64,000 nt of DNA from Sphaerisporangium fuscum (GCF_018531465.1 NZ_JAHDTF010000022.1:1-64000), one strand, 5' to 3'. Positions 32,937 to 43,359 are shown, counted from the first letter of the stretch. Made by a program: numbers and translations. Notes: generated by a model from the letters alone, not told the origin.

Positions 32937-34088
32937 ATGGCCCTGAAGTTCCACTGGTTCCTGCCCACCTCCGGGGACAGCCGGGCGATCGTCGGCGGCG
33001 GCCACGGGCTGCGGCGCGGGCACGGGCACCCCACCGCCTCCGCCTTCCGGCCGCCGTCCGTCGAGTACCTCGGCCAGATCGCCCGCTCGGCCGAGCAGCT
33101 CGGGTTCGAGGCGGTGCTCACCCCGACCGGCACCTGGTGCGAGGACGCCTGGCTGGTCACCGCCGCGCTCACCCAGGTCACCACGCGGCTGAAGTTCCTG
33201 GTCGCCTTCCGGCCGGGCTTCCTGTCGCCCACCCTGGCCGCCCAGATGGCCGCGACCTACCAGCGGATCTCCGGCGGGCGGCTGCTGCTGAACGTCGTCA
33301 CCGGCGGGGAGGGCGCCGAGCAGCGCCGGTTCGGCGACCACCTGTCCAAGGACGAGCGCTACGCCCGCACCGACGAGTTCCTCTCGATCGTGCGCGGCGC
33401 CTGGAGCGGGACGCCCTACGACTTCACCGGCGCCCACTACGAGGTGGAGGGCGCGACGGTGGCCGAGCCGCCCGTCCCGGTGCCGGAGCTGTACTTCGGC
33501 GGGTCGTCGGCGGCTGCCGGGCGGGTCGCGGCCAGGCACGTCCAGACCTACCTCACCTGGGGCGAACCGCCCGCGCAGGTGGCCGAGAAGATCGCCTGGG
33601 TGCGGGACCTGGCCGCCGAGGAGGGGCGGACGCTCAGGTTCGGCGTCCGGCTGCACGTGATCAGCCGGGACACCTCGGAGGAGGCGTGGGCGGAGGCCGC
33701 GCGCCTGCTGGCGGCCATCGACCCCGCCGACGTCCGCACCGCCCAGCAGACCCTGGCCCGCAGCGAGTCGGTCGGCCAGAAGCGCATGCTCGCCCTGCAT
33801 GAGGGCTACCGCCGCGACGGCGGGGGCGTGCGCGACCTGGAGATCCACCCCGGCCTGTGGGCGGGGGTCGGCCTGGTACGCGGCGGTGCCGGCACCGCGC
33901 TGGTCGGCAGTCACGCGGAGGTCGCCGACCTCATCGAGGAGTACGCCGGCCAGGGCGTCACGGAGTTCGTGCTGTCGGGCCACCCCCACCTGGAGGAGGC
34001 CTACTGGTTCGGCGAGGGCGTCCTGCCCGAACTCCGCCGCCGCGGCGCCCTGGCCCGCACCACCGACCCGGTCCGCCTCACCGCCTGA
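32937..34088 (+). CDS. ssuD: FMNH2-dependent alkanesulfonate monooxygenase SsuD
   Basis: A 383-aa flavin-dependent TIM-barrel enzyme that cleaves C1-C14 alkanesulfonates to aldehyde and sulfite. Family motifs: FHWFLPTSGDSR at the start, GTWCEDAWLV (with the conserved Cys), LKFLVAFRPGFLSPTLAAQM, ISGGRLLLNVVTGG, and YFGGSSAAAGRVAARH; C-terminal FVLSGHPHLEEAYWFGEGVLP is typical of SsuD. Reduced FMN must come from an SsuE-type reductase, which is not encoded in this operon. ATG 32937 lies 2 nt after the ssuA stop. Confidence 0.94.
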   Translation: MALKFHWFLPTSGDSRAIVGGGHGLRRGHGHPTASAFRPPSVEYLGQIARSAEQLGFEAVLTPTGTWCEDAWLVTAALTQVTTRLKFLVAFRPGFLSPTLAAQMAATYQRISGGRLLLNVVTGGEGAEQRRFGDHLSKDERYARTDEFLSIVRGAWSGTPYDFTGAHYEVEGATVAEPPVPVPELYFGGSSAAAGRVAARHVQTYLTWGEPPAQVAEKIAWVRDLAAEEGRTLRFGVRLHVISRDTSEEAWAEAARLLAAIDPADVRTAQQTLARSESVGQKRMLALHEGYRRDGGGVRDLEIHPGLWAGVGLVRGGAGTALVGSHAEVADLIEEYAGQGVTEFVLSGHPHLEEAYWFGEGVLPELRRRGALARTTDPVRLTA

Positions 34089-34095
34089 CCCGCGC

Positions 34096-34121
34096 GGCGC
34101 CTCCGGCCCTCTCCGGGCGCC
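34096..34121. terminator. Hairpin between convergent ssuD and reductase genes
   Basis: GGCGC-CT-CCGG (34096-34106) pairs with CCGG-GCGCC (34113-34121) around CCCTCT, with a 2-nt bulge. It fills the 33-bp gap and can end transcription from both sides. Confidence 0.5.
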
Positions 34122-34781
34122 TCAGCGGGAGGCGGGGGCGCCGAAGGCGTACTTCAGGGGCGGGACCACGGCCTGGGCGTCCGCGCCGCGGACCCACAGG
34201 CCGACCATGAAGGCCATCGTGGCCTCCAGCAGGCCCGCCCGGTCCAGGCCGCCGGCGTCGACCGGCTCGCAGCCGAGGTCGGCGACCAGGGCGCGGACGA
34301 CGTGGAGGGCGCCCGGGTCGTCCCCGCACAACGGCACCAGCAGCGGTACGCCGTCGAAGACGGGTGGCGTCATGCGCCACACGTCCTCGTGGCAGAGGTT
34401 GAACGCCTTGACGACGTGCGCGCCGGGCGCCGCCGCGGCGACGCGTTCGGCCACCGACGGGCCGCCGGCGTTCTTGAGGGTGAAGGCGCCCGGCACGACG
34501 GCGTTGACGCAGTCGATCAGCACCCGTCCCCGCAGCGCCCCCTCGGCCGCGCCCGCCGCCGCGAGCACCTGCGGCACGCCGTCGTCGCGGACGGCGAGCA
34601 GCACGGCCTCGCCGAACCCGGCCGCCTCCGCCCAGGTGCCGCTCCTGCCGCCGAGCTTGTCCGCCAGCGCCGCCGCCTTCCCGGGGTCGCGGCCGCTCAC
34701 CATGATTTCGTGCCCCGCGCGGGCCCAGTGCGTTCCGAGCGCGCTCGCCATGTTGCCCGCGCCGAGGATGCCGATGCGCAT
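34122..34781 (-). CDS. F420/NADP-dependent oxidoreductase-like dinucleotide-binding protein
   Basis: A 219-aa Rossmann protein. MRIGILGAGNMASALGTHWA binds the dinucleotide, MVSGRDPGKAAALADKLGG follows, AVLLAVRDDGVPQVL and VVKAFNLCHEDVW are typical of the NADP oxidoreductase coenzyme-F420-dependent family (PF03807). It may reduce F420 or act on a small substrate. GGAGG lies 5 nt before the ATG. It is divergent from an HxlR regulator, which probably controls it. Confidence 0.82.
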   Translation of the reverse strand: MRIGILGAGNMASALGTHWARAGHEIMVSGRDPGKAAALADKLGGRSGTWAEAAGFGEAVLLAVRDDGVPQVLAAAGAAEGALRGRVLIDCVNAVVPGAFTLKNAGGPSVAERVAAAAPGAHVVKAFNLCHEDVWRMTPPVFDGVPLLVPLCGDDPGALHVVRALVADLGCEPVDAGGLDRAGLLEATMAFMVGLWVRGADAQAVVPPLKYAFGAPASR

Positions 34782-34804
34782 CCGTCCTCCTTCGCTCAGG
34801 GAAG

Positions 34805-34823
34805 ATGTAGGACGAATGTAGGA
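34805..34823. promoter_or_regulatory. 11-bp-spaced direct repeat, candidate HxlR operator
   Basis: ATGTAGGA occurs at 34805-34812 and 34816-34823, one helical turn apart, in the 94-bp divergent gap between the reductase and hxlR. Confidence 0.4.
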
Positions 34824-34875
34824 AGCCCGATAGGCACCGTCCGGTGCGTGACGGGCGCGCCATGCTGGAGGTCCG

Positions 34876-35250
34876 GTGACCCACCACTCGCAGGCGGAGC
34901 CGGTGTTCGTCGCCGACTGCCGTGCCAGGCTCGCGTTCGACCTGCTCGCCAACACCTGGAACGCCGTCGTGCTGTGGACCCTGCGCCACGGGCCGCGGCG
35001 GCCGGTCGAGCTGCGCGAGCGCATCGGCGGCATCCGGCCCAAGGTGCTGACCGAGACGCTGCGCCGCCTGGAGTACAACGGCCTGGTGTCCCGCACGTCG
35101 TACGCCGAGGCGCCGCCCCGGGTGGAGTACGCGCTCACTCCCCTCGGCCGCACCCTGCTCGGGCCGATCGAGGCCTTCGGCGAGTGGGCGGCCGAGCACG
35201 GCGACGAGGTGCTCGACGCCCAGGACCGCGCCGAGGCCGCAGCCCGCTGA
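34876..35250 (+). CDS. HxlR-family transcriptional regulator
   Basis: A 124-aa winged-helix protein. The family signature is FDLLANTWNAVVLWTLRHGP, then RPKVLTETLRRLEYNGLVSR and the wing VEYALTPLGRTLL. A conserved Cys (DCRARL, residue 15) sits where redox- or aldehyde-sensing HxlR members carry their reactive Cys. The GTG start is at 34876. It is divergent from the dinucleotide-binding reductase and probably regulates that gene in response to an electrophile or redox change; the signal is inferred. Confidence 0.88.
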   Translation: MTHHSQAEPVFVADCRARLAFDLLANTWNAVVLWTLRHGPRRPVELRERIGGIRPKVLTETLRRLEYNGLVSRTSYAEAPPRVEYALTPLGRTLLGPIEAFGEWAAEHGDEVLDAQDRAEAAAR

Positions 35251-35271
35251 GCCGCGCGCGAGTGCCGCCGG

Positions 35272-35727
35272 TCAGTGGCGCTCGGGGGCCTCGCCGTACT
35301 TGTGGATCAGGGCGCGCAGCTCCAGGACCGCCTTGTGGGAGCGGGACTTCTCGGTGCCCTGGATGCCCATGGCGCCGACGCTGGAGCCGTCGGCGAGGTC
35401 GAGCTTGGGCCACGGCTCGCCTTCGGGCAGATTCACGCCGAGCACCTCCGGCCACTCGTACCGATGGACCTTGAGGGCGTTGACCACCGTGATGCCCCGC
35501 TCGTCGGCCTCCACCCGCAGCCGTCCCAGCAGGTGGAGGATGAACGCGACCAGGCATCCGAAGGCCACCAGGCCGATCTTGTCGGGCAGCTTGAACGGCG
35601 GGGGGAGCAGCAGGGCCAGCACGATCGAGCCGACGACCATCACGGCGGCGAAGCCGTAGGCCAGGATCCGGGCGCGCCGCGGGCGCCAGATGATCGGCAG
35701 GGGCGGCGGCGTCACGGTGTCAGGCAC
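35272..35727 (-). CDS. PH-domain membrane protein of the riboflavin operon
   Basis: A 151-aa protein with two N-terminal membrane helices (ILAYGFAAVMVVGSIVLALL and IGLVAFGCLVAFILHLLG), then a bacterial PH-like domain: LRVEADERGITVVNALKVHRY, EWPEVLGVNLPEGEPW, LADGSSVGAMGIQGTEK. Genes of this type follow ribH in many actinomycetes, so it is probably the last gene of the rib operon, 69 bp downstream of ribH. Function is unknown; a link to flavin metabolism is only positional. Confidence 0.8.
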   Translation of the reverse strand: MPDTVTPPPLPIIWRPRRARILAYGFAAVMVVGSIVLALLLPPPFKLPDKIGLVAFGCLVAFILHLLGRLRVEADERGITVVNALKVHRYEWPEVLGVNLPEGEPWPKLDLADGSSVGAMGIQGTEKSRSHKAVLELRALIHKYGEAPERH

Positions 35728-35796
35728 GGCTGCCCGCCCGGGGAGCGCGGCGGCGTGCGCGGCCGCCGGGGCGGGTGGATCGGCTGGGCAAAGGTC

Positions 35797-37477
<1,681 letters not shown>

Positions 37478-37481
<4 letters not shown>

Positions 37482-38101
37482 GCGGCGCACACCTCCAGCC
37501 GGCGGACGTACTGCCGCCGCCACTCGCGGATCCCGAGCAGGACCATGACGAAGAAGATCCCGTACACCACACCGGAGACGTACAGGCCCGACCGGAAGGT
37601 CAGGGGGACGCCGACCACGTCGACGGCGATCCAGATCCACCAGAAGTCGATCAGCGCCTTGCTCTGGGCGTAGGTGGCGATGGCGCTGCCGACGAAGATG
37701 TAGGCGTCGGGCAGCGGCGCCCACGACCAGCCGGTCGCCTCGAAGAACAGCGCGACCAGGGCCGTGGCCACGACCATGACGCCGACCAGCGTGAGGCGCT
37801 CGCGCACGGTGCCGGGGCGTACGGCGAGGTCGTGGCCGGCGTCACGGACCCCGCGGGTCCAGCGGTACCAGCCGTAGAGGGCGAGCGCGCCGAACATCAC
37901 CTGCTTCAGGGCGTTGCCGGTGATGTGCGCCTGCACGGAGGCGACCAGCAGCAGCACCGAGCCGGCGAGCTGCACCGGCCAGGTCCAGATGGTGCGCCGC
38001 ATCGCGAGCCACACGGTGGCCAGCGCGAAGATGTTGCCGATCAGGTCGATCCACTTGACCTGCTGGCCGAACAGGGGGAACGTCGCCTCGGCCCAGTTCA
38101 C
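37478..38101 (-). CDS. ribM: Riboflavin transporter of the PnuC family (RibM/PnuX type)
   Basis: A 207-aa membrane protein with about seven hydrophobic helices. The PnuC fold is visible in [20 protein letters not shown] (N-terminal helix with the W-x-x-x-x-G-N pattern), YGWYRW (PnuC hallmark) and [20 protein letters not shown], then [21 protein letters not shown]. PnuC relatives inside FMN-riboswitch rib operons of actinomycetes transport riboflavin by facilitated diffusion. GTG 38101 overlaps the ribE stop, and its own stop overlaps ribBA. Confidence 0.9.
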
Positions 38102-38706
38102 GACGCCGCTCCGGGGACGTGCGCGCCGACGAGCTTCTCGACGTACTTGGCGATCACGTCGACCTCGAGGTTCACCGGGTCGCCCGGCTGCTTGAGGCCG
38201 AGCGTGGTGAGCTCGAGGGTGGTGGGGATGAGGCTGACGGAGAACGCCTCGTCGTCCACGCTCACGACGGTGAGGCTGATGCCGTCGACGGCGATGGAGC
38301 CCTTCTCGACGACGTAGCGGGCCAGGCCGGCGGGCAGGGCGATCCGCACGACCTCCCAGTGCTCGGCGGGCTCGCGTGACAGCACGACGCCGGTGCCGTC
38401 GACGTGGCCCTGCACGATGTGGCCGCCCAGGCGCTGGTCGGCGCGGACGGCGCGCTCGAGGTTCACCCTGGCGCCCGCCTGGAGGGATCCGAGGGAGCTG
38501 CGGTCGAGGGTCTCCTTCATGACGTCGGCGGTGAAGACCTCGCCGTCGTTGCCGACGACGGTCAGGCAGACGCCGTTGACCGCGATCGACTCGCCGTGGC
38601 GGGCGCCGGCGGCGACGACCTTGCCTCTGATGGAGAAGCGCGCGGCGTCGGGCAGCGCCTCCACCGCCGCGAGCTCGCCGAGTTCCTCGACGATTCCTGT
38701 GAACAT
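38098..38706 (-). CDS. ribE: Riboflavin synthase alpha subunit
   Basis: RibE dismutates two lumazine molecules to riboflavin. The 202-aa protein shows the expected internal duplication: MFTGIVEELGEL with GESIAVNGVCLTVV in the first barrel, and GHIVQGHVDGTG with KGSIAVDGISLTVVSV in the second. The ATG at 38706 is preceded by AAGGAG at 5 nt. It is the first recognised enzyme of the operon and lies about 330 nt downstream of an FMN riboswitch. In actinomycetes ribD often precedes ribE, but here it is absent. Confidence 0.96.
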   Translation of the reverse strand: MFTGIVEELGELAAVEALPDAARFSIRGKVVAAGARHGESIAVNGVCLTVVGNDGEVFTADVMKETLDRSSLGSLQAGARVNLERAVRADQRLGGHIVQGHVDGTGVVLSREPAEHWEVVRIALPAGLARYVVEKGSIAVDGISLTVVSVDDEAFSVSLIPTTLELTTLGLKQPGDPVNLEVDVIAKYVEKLVGAHVPGAAS

Positions 38707-38921
38707 CAACGCTCCTTGTGGGGTGCGGCCGGGGCGAGGAGCCGCGAGGCCGATCGGAACCTGCGTGAGGAAGCAACCCGCGGCGACCGGTCTGTCTTCC
38801 GCCGGGCGGCGGGACACGGGGAGGTCGTCAGGGGACGTGCGCGACCGGCGAAGGGAGCGTGTGAGGGGGCCGCGGCGCGGAACGCGCCCGGCACGGGTTC
38901 GGTGACGTGCGGCTGGTGCAC
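38706..38921 (-). CDS. Possible 71-aa leader ORF between riboswitch and ribE
   Basis: A GTG at 38921 has a strong ribosome site (TAGGAGG, 5 nt upstream). The frame of 71 codons ends in a TGA that overlaps the ribE ATG as TGATG, so translation could be coupled to ribE. The protein is basic and Pro/Ala/Arg-rich, resembles no family I know, and has more A/T third positions than its neighbours. It may be a true leader protein or chance; evidence for translation is only the ribosome site and the junction. Confidence 0.35.
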   Translation of the reverse strand: MHQPHVTEPVPGAFRAAAPSHAPFAGRARPLTTSPCPAARRKTDRSPRVASSRRFRSASRLLAPAAPHKER

Positions 38922-39032
38922 CCGCCCCTCCTACTCGCCAGTAGCTTTGATGCCACGGCGGGCCCCGGGGTGATCGGGTGCGGCGACGCACCACTACAGA
39001 CGTCCGGCGACGGATGTCACCGGACGCTCGCG

Positions 39033-39163
39033 CGCTTCCTCCCATCCGGACTTTCACCGTCGGTCCCGGAATTCCACCAGGTCCACCGGCCGATGGACTC
39101 GGCCGGGTCGCGGACTGTCACCGCCGGTTCGGAATTTCACCGACCCCGGAGCACGCTGCTCTG
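39033..39163 (-). promoter_or_regulatory. FMN riboswitch (RFN element)
   Basis: On the minus strand the conserved RFN parts occur in order: GGGGTCGGTGAAATTCC, GAACCGGCGGTGACAGTCC, GCGACCCGGCCGAG, GGACCTGGTGGAATTCC, GACGGTGAAAGTCC and the closing GGATGGGAGGAAGC. Flavin mononucleotide binding would reduce expression of the rib operon. A hairpin CGTCCGG/CCGGACG (39001-39026) directly downstream may belong to the expression platform. Confidence 0.93.
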
Positions 39164-39280
39164 CCTATCAGTGTGCCACGCCGCGCAAAGCGGACGTAAC
39201 CCTCCTCACCCCCTAGACTACCAAGCGCTTGCTCAATAGGGGTTCCCCCGACCCACCAGGCGCGGGACGATTCGTCGCGG

Positions 39281-40090
39281 TCAGGCGGTGGACATCAGGC
39301 GACGGGCACGGCGGGCGTCGGGGCTGTAGCGCAGGCCCGCGGGGATCACCTGGGTGCCGGTGTGCAGGGCCCTGAGCGTCAGGGTGGCCCACAGGTCCTC
39401 CAGAGGAGTGGCGGGCAGGCCGTACAGCCGGCGGGCCCAGCGCGGCAGCGTGGCGAACGCCAGGACGGTGATCAGCGGGAAGGCGGGCTTGAGCGGGGTC
39501 AGCCGCGCGGGCAGCGGGGCGTTGAGCGAGGCCCGGAGCGGGTGCACCGCCTCGGGCACGAAGTACAGGCCGGGCCGTTCGGCCTCGATGTAGGCCTCCA
39601 TCTCGGCCACCGAGCCCGGCACCTCCTCCGGCCGCAGGCCGACCACCTCGGCCGCGCGCCGCCACTCGGCGACGAACCTGTCGGCGTCGGCGTCGCTCAG
39701 CGGCACCCCGGCACGGCGCGCCACGGTGAGGTAGGAGTCGACCTCGCCCACGTGCACCCAGCGCAGCGCGCCGGGGTCGTCCAGGCGGAACCGCTCGCCC
39801 CGGTCGGGGTCGTGGGCGGTGAGCGAGGCGTGGATCCTGCGAACGCGGGCGCCGGCCCTGGCCACCTCGGCCAGCGTCCCGTAGGTGCGCACCCGGACGA
39901 ACTCGGTGGTGCGCTGGAAGCGCGCCCAGGCCTCCTCTGGGTCGAGGAGCGCGGAGTTCTGGACGACACCCCGCATCGCCCGCGGGTGCAGGCCCTGCAT
40001 CAGCAGCGCCCGGAATCCTCCGACCAACTGGACCGGCTCGCCCATCACCCGCCAGGTCACCGACCGGGGACCGAACAGGCCGTGGTCCAT
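39281..40090 (-). CDS. DUF2236 / MpaB-type oxygenase
   Basis: A 269-aa protein of the DUF2236 (MpaB/latex-clearing-protein-like) family, a group of b-type haem oxygenases. Hallmarks: SVTWRVMGEPVQLVGGFRAL, LMQGLHPRAMRGVVQNSALL, RFQRTTEFVRVRTYGT, and IHASLTAHDPDRGERFRLDD followed by LRWVHVGEVDSYL; the His and Arg residues of these motifs hold the haem in known members. ATG 40090 has GGAGG at 5 nt; the frame is open to 40153. Divergent from the oligopeptide transporter. Substrate unknown. Confidence 0.85.
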   Translation of the reverse strand: MDHGLFGPRSVTWRVMGEPVQLVGGFRALLMQGLHPRAMRGVVQNSALLDPEEAWARFQRTTEFVRVRTYGTLAEVARAGARVRRIHASLTAHDPDRGERFRLDDPGALRWVHVGEVDSYLTVARRAGVPLSDADADRFVAEWRRAAEVVGLRPEEVPGSVAEMEAYIEAERPGLYFVPEAVHPLRASLNAPLPARLTPLKPAFPLITVLAFATLPRWARRLYGLPATPLEDLWATLTLRALHTGTQVIPAGLRYSPDARRARRLMSTA

Positions 40091-40434
40091 GTGCACCTCC
40101 GGGGCTCGCACGTAAAGGATTACCCCCGCCACCATGGTGCACACCCGTTCCATCCCCTTTAGGACCTCTTAGCGGGCGAACGGGAGATTTCGTCATAGGC
40201 ATGTCATGCTTGTGTCACAGAATCGTGACAAATCCAAATACACGAGACGTTCAGTGTCTCGCGCCCCATCGCCGCAGGTCAACGGGTTCAGGGACACAAC
40301 CTTATTGACTTTCCGCAACGAACGACGAAATCGTGTCCAAGGATGCCTGCGAGAGATTGACCAACGGGTAATTAATTGCCAAGGTTCCCTCAAGTCTCGA
40401 TTTACTGCGATCGATCTCTGGTGGCACCCGCACA
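40091..40434. other. Divergent gap before the oligopeptide transporter, with inverted repeat
   Basis: About 340 bp of lower GC than average without a gene. TGTCAC (40213-40218) and GTGACA (40225-40230) form an inverted repeat around AGAATC, a possible operator. CGAGAC/GTCTCG (40243-40261) can make a small hairpin. TTGACT at 40305-40310 is a possible -35 without a clear -10. The region probably holds the promoters of the DUF2236 gene and of the transporter. Confidence 0.5.
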
Positions 40435-41463
40435 ATGACTCTCCCCTCACAGGCCGCACCCGAGGCCGGTTCCGGCCCCGCCGGAACCGCCCCCGACACG
40501 GCACCCGGCGCGGGCGGCTCATCCCTTGTCGGCCGGTCGCCCACGCAGCTGATGTGGCGGCGGTTCCGGCGCGACAAGACAGGTGTGGCCTCCGCCGTCA
40601 TCGTGCTGTTCTTCATCGTGGTCGCCCTCGCGGCGCCGCTGATCTCCGCGGTGTACGGCAAGGACCCGTACACCACCTACGGGCTGGACACCCCGGGCCT
40701 GCTGAACGAATTCGGCTACCCGATCCTCCCCAACGGAGGGATCAGCGGCGACTTCTGGTTCGGCATCGAGCCGAGCCTCGGGCGTGACGTGTTCATGCAG
40801 ATGGTGTACGGCATCCGCACCTCGCTGCTGATCGCGCTGACCGCGACGATCTTCACGACGATCATCGGCATCGTGATCGGCATCGTCGCCGGCTACATCG
40901 GCGGGCGCACCGACTACTTCATCGGCCGGGTCATCGACATCCTGCTCTCGTTCCCCTCGACGCTCTTCATCATCGCCTTCATGCCGGTGCTGGAGAACCT
41001 CATGGTCAAGCCCGACGAGGAGACGCCGACCTGGCTCCGCGCCACCGCCCTGATCATCTTCCTGACGGTGTTCGGCTGGGCCGGCCTGGCGCGGCTGCTG
41101 CGCGGCAACGTGCTGTCGCTGCGTGAGCGGGAGTTCGTCGAGGCCGCCCGGGTGACCGGAGCCCCGCCCACCAGGATCATCTTCAAGGAGCTCCTGCCGA
41201 ACCTCTGGACCCCGATCCTCATCCAGTCGACGCTCCTGCTGCCGGCCCTGGTGACCAGTGAGGCCGCGCTGTCGTTCCTGGGCGTCGGCATGATCGAGCC
41301 GGTCCCCGACTGGGGCCGCATGTTCCAGCGCGGCACCGAGGTCTACCAGAACGACATCACCTACCTGATGTTCCCCGGCATCGCCCTCCTCGTCTTCATC
41401 GTCGCCTTCAACCTGCTGGGCGACTCGCTCAGGGACGCCTTCGACCCGAAGATCCGTCGCTGA
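40435..41463 (+). CDS. Oligopeptide/dipeptide ABC transporter permease, DppC type
   Basis: A 342-aa permease. A 45-residue Gly/Pro-rich cytoplasmic start precedes the typical MWRRFRRDKTGVASAVIVLF, the OppC N-terminal helix. GRDVFMQMVYGIRTSLLIAL, the EAA loop EFVEAARVTGAPPTRIIFKE and ALSFLGVGMIEPVPDWGRMF are family motifs. It is the first gene of a five-gene operon (C-A-B-D-F), whereas the binding protein is more often first. No strong ribosome site is visible; start by family length. Confidence 0.9.
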   Translation: MTLPSQAAPEAGSGPAGTAPDTAPGAGGSSLVGRSPTQLMWRRFRRDKTGVASAVIVLFFIVVALAAPLISAVYGKDPYTTYGLDTPGLLNEFGYPILPNGGISGDFWFGIEPSLGRDVFMQMVYGIRTSLLIALTATIFTTIIGIVIGIVAGYIGGRTDYFIGRVIDILLSFPSTLFIIAFMPVLENLMVKPDEETPTWLRATALIIFLTVFGWAGLARLLRGNVLSLREREFVEAARVTGAPPTRIIFKELLPNLWTPILIQSTLLLPALVTSEAALSFLGVGMIEPVPDWGRMFQRGTEVYQNDITYLMFPGIALLVFIVAFNLLGDSLRDAFDPKIRR

Positions 41464-41507
41464 CCACCGCCGTCCCGCACCTTCACATATCTATGACCAG
41501 GAGTGAC

Positions 41508-43295
41508 ATGTCAGCACGAACGCGGTCTGCTCTGGCCGTCCTCGCCCTAGGCTCCCTGGCGCTCGCCACCGCGTGCTCCAAGGGGAACGCCGGAGCGCCG
41601 GCCACGGGTTCCGCCGCCCCCACCGCGTCGCAGACGAATATGACCGAGCTCTTCGCCCCGCCGAAGGTCTCGGTCGGCACGGCCGCGGACTCCAACGGCC
41701 CGGCCATCCCGCCGGAGGGCGTGGTCAAGGGCGGCACGGTCAACATGATCGACCGTGACGACTACCCCCACCTCGACCCGGGCCGGGTCTACGACAACGT
41801 GGGCGCCAACTTCCACCACCTCATCACCCGTGGCCTGACCGGCTACAAGCGGGTCACCAAGAACGAGTACAAGGTGGTCGGCGACCTCGCCACCGACGCC
41901 GGTGAGATGTCCGACGGCGGCAAGACCTGGAAGTTCACGCTCAAGGACGGCGTGAAGTGGCAGGACGGCAGCCCGATCACCTCCGCCGACGTCAAGTGGA
42001 GCGTCGAGCGGCTGTTCGCGTCGTTCATCACCGAGGGCCCGTCGTACATCCAGCAGTGGCTGACGCAGGAGGACTACAAGAAGTCCTACGCCGGCCCGTA
42101 CGGCGGCAAGGAGCTCGACGGCATCGAGACGCCCGACGACAAGACCGTCGTCTTCCACTTCAAGGAGCCGCACGCCGACGCGGCCTACGCCTTCGCCATG
42201 GTGGGCTACGGCATCGTGCCCAAGGCCAAGGACACCAAGGAGAAGTACGACAAGGAGCCGGTCTCCAGCGGCCCCTACATCATCAAGAACCACGTCCTCG
42301 ACAAGTCGATGGACCTGGAGCGCAACCCCAACTGGGACCCCGCCTCCGACCCGATCCGCGGCGCCTACCCGGACAAGTGGCACCTGGAGTTCGGCTTCCA
42401 GGCGCTGGCGGTGACCGACCGGTTCATCGCCGACGCGGGCGACGACAAGAAGACCTTCACCTTCTACACCCACGTCGCCGCCGAGCGCACCCAGCAGGTG
42501 CTGCAGAACCAGGCCCTGCAGTCGCGAGTGATGCGGCAGCCGTCGCCGTACGGTGACTACTACTACTTCAACCTCGACCGGGTGAAGGACGTCAAGATCC
42601 GGCAGGCGATCAACTACGCCTGGCCGACCCAGCAGATCCAGCAGATCAGCGGCGGCCCCGCCACCACGGTGATCAACACGACGATCCTCAACCCGAGCGT
42701 CGCCGGCTGGCAGGACTACGACGCGTTCGGCATGAAGCAGCACCCCCAGGGCGACATCGAGAAGGCCAAGGAACTGCTCGCCCAGTCGAGCAACCCGAAG
42801 CCCACGATCGTCTACGGGTACAACAACACCCCCACCGAGCAGCGCATCACGGTGGCCATCAAGAACCAGCTCGCCAAGGCCGGGATCAACGTGGTCGCCA
42901 AGCCGATGGACACCAAGACCTGGTACGACGCGACGTCGAAGGTCGACAACGGCCTCGACATGTACTGGGGCGGCTGGGGTGCCGACTGGCCCGGCGCGAC
43001 CACCGTCTTCCCCGTCATCTTCGGGCCGGTCCGTGACGGCGGCTACAACCAGTCGCACCTGAACGACCCGACGATCAAGGCGGACATGCAGCGCATCCTG
43101 GGCATCGCCAACGTCGACGAGGCCAACAAGGCCTGGGGCGAGCTCGACAAGAAGATCATGGAGACGGTCACCCCGCTGGTCCCCGCGCTCAACGACGTGG
43201 GCATGCAGCTGCACGGCTCGCTGGTCGGCGGCGCCGAGATCGACCCGATCCAGTGGGTCGTCTCGCCGAACACCATCTTCGTGAAGCAGCAGTAG
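41508..43295 (+). CDS. Oligopeptide ABC transporter substrate-binding lipoprotein
   Basis: A 595-aa SBP family 5 protein. Signal peptide with lipid site LATAC near residue 22, then a Thr/Ala-rich linker and the family 5 fold: GGTVNMIDRDDYPHLDPGRV, WKFTLKDGVKWQDGSPITSA, and DVKWSVERLF. Later VSSGPYIIKNHVLDKSMDLE, and MYWGGWGADWPGATTVFPVI near the ligand cleft. It should deliver peptides or similar solutes to the DppB/C permeases. ATG 41508 was chosen for AGGAG at 5 nt over the in-frame ATG at 41493. A strong hairpin follows. Confidence 0.9.
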   Translation: MSARTRSALAVLALGSLALATACSKGNAGAPATGSAAPTASQTNMTELFAPPKVSVGTAADSNGPAIPPEGVVKGGTVNMIDRDDYPHLDPGRVYDNVGANFHHLITRGLTGYKRVTKNEYKVVGDLATDAGEMSDGGKTWKFTLKDGVKWQDGSPITSADVKWSVERLFASFITEGPSYIQQWLTQEDYKKSYAGPYGGKELDGIETPDDKTVVFHFKEPHADAAYAFAMVGYGIVPKAKDTKEKYDKEPVSSGPYIIKNHVLDKSMDLERNPNWDPASDPIRGAYPDKWHLEFGFQALAVTDRFIADAGDDKKTFTFYTHVAAERTQQVLQNQALQSRVMRQPSPYGDYYYFNLDRVKDVKIRQAINYAWPTQQIQQISGGPATTVINTTILNPSVAGWQDYDAFGMKQHPQGDIEKAKELLAQSSNPKPTIVYGYNNTPTEQRITVAIKNQLAKAGINVVAKPMDTKTWYDATSKVDNGLDMYWGGWGADWPGATTVFPVIFGPVRDGGYNQSHLNDPTIKADMQRILGIANVDEANKAWGELDKKIMETVTPLVPALNDVGMQLHGSLVGGAEIDPIQWVVSPNTIFVKQQ

Positions 43296-43303
43296 CACTC
43301 CCG

Positions 43304-43335
43304 GCTCCGGAGCGCCCCCGCGGGCGCTCCGGAGC
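43304..43335 (+). terminator. Perfect 14-bp stem hairpin inside the transporter operon
   Basis: GCTCCGGAGCGCCC (43304-43317) and GGGCGCTCCGGAGC (43322-43335) pair perfectly with a 4-nt loop, 9 nt after the binding-protein stop and 24 nt before the dppB-type gene. It may stabilise the upstream mRNA or partly terminate, giving more binding protein than permease. Confidence 0.7.
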
Positions 43336-43359
43336 ACCCCCGATCGAGATCGACAGGCC

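Noticed and set aside
38707-39057. N-terminal extension of ribE in its own frame
   Set aside because: It would read through the riboswitch; the ATG at 38706 with AAGGAG is the family start.
40193-40522. 109-codon minus-strand frame before the oligopeptide operon
   Set aside because: It crosses the dppC-type start and has no coding features.
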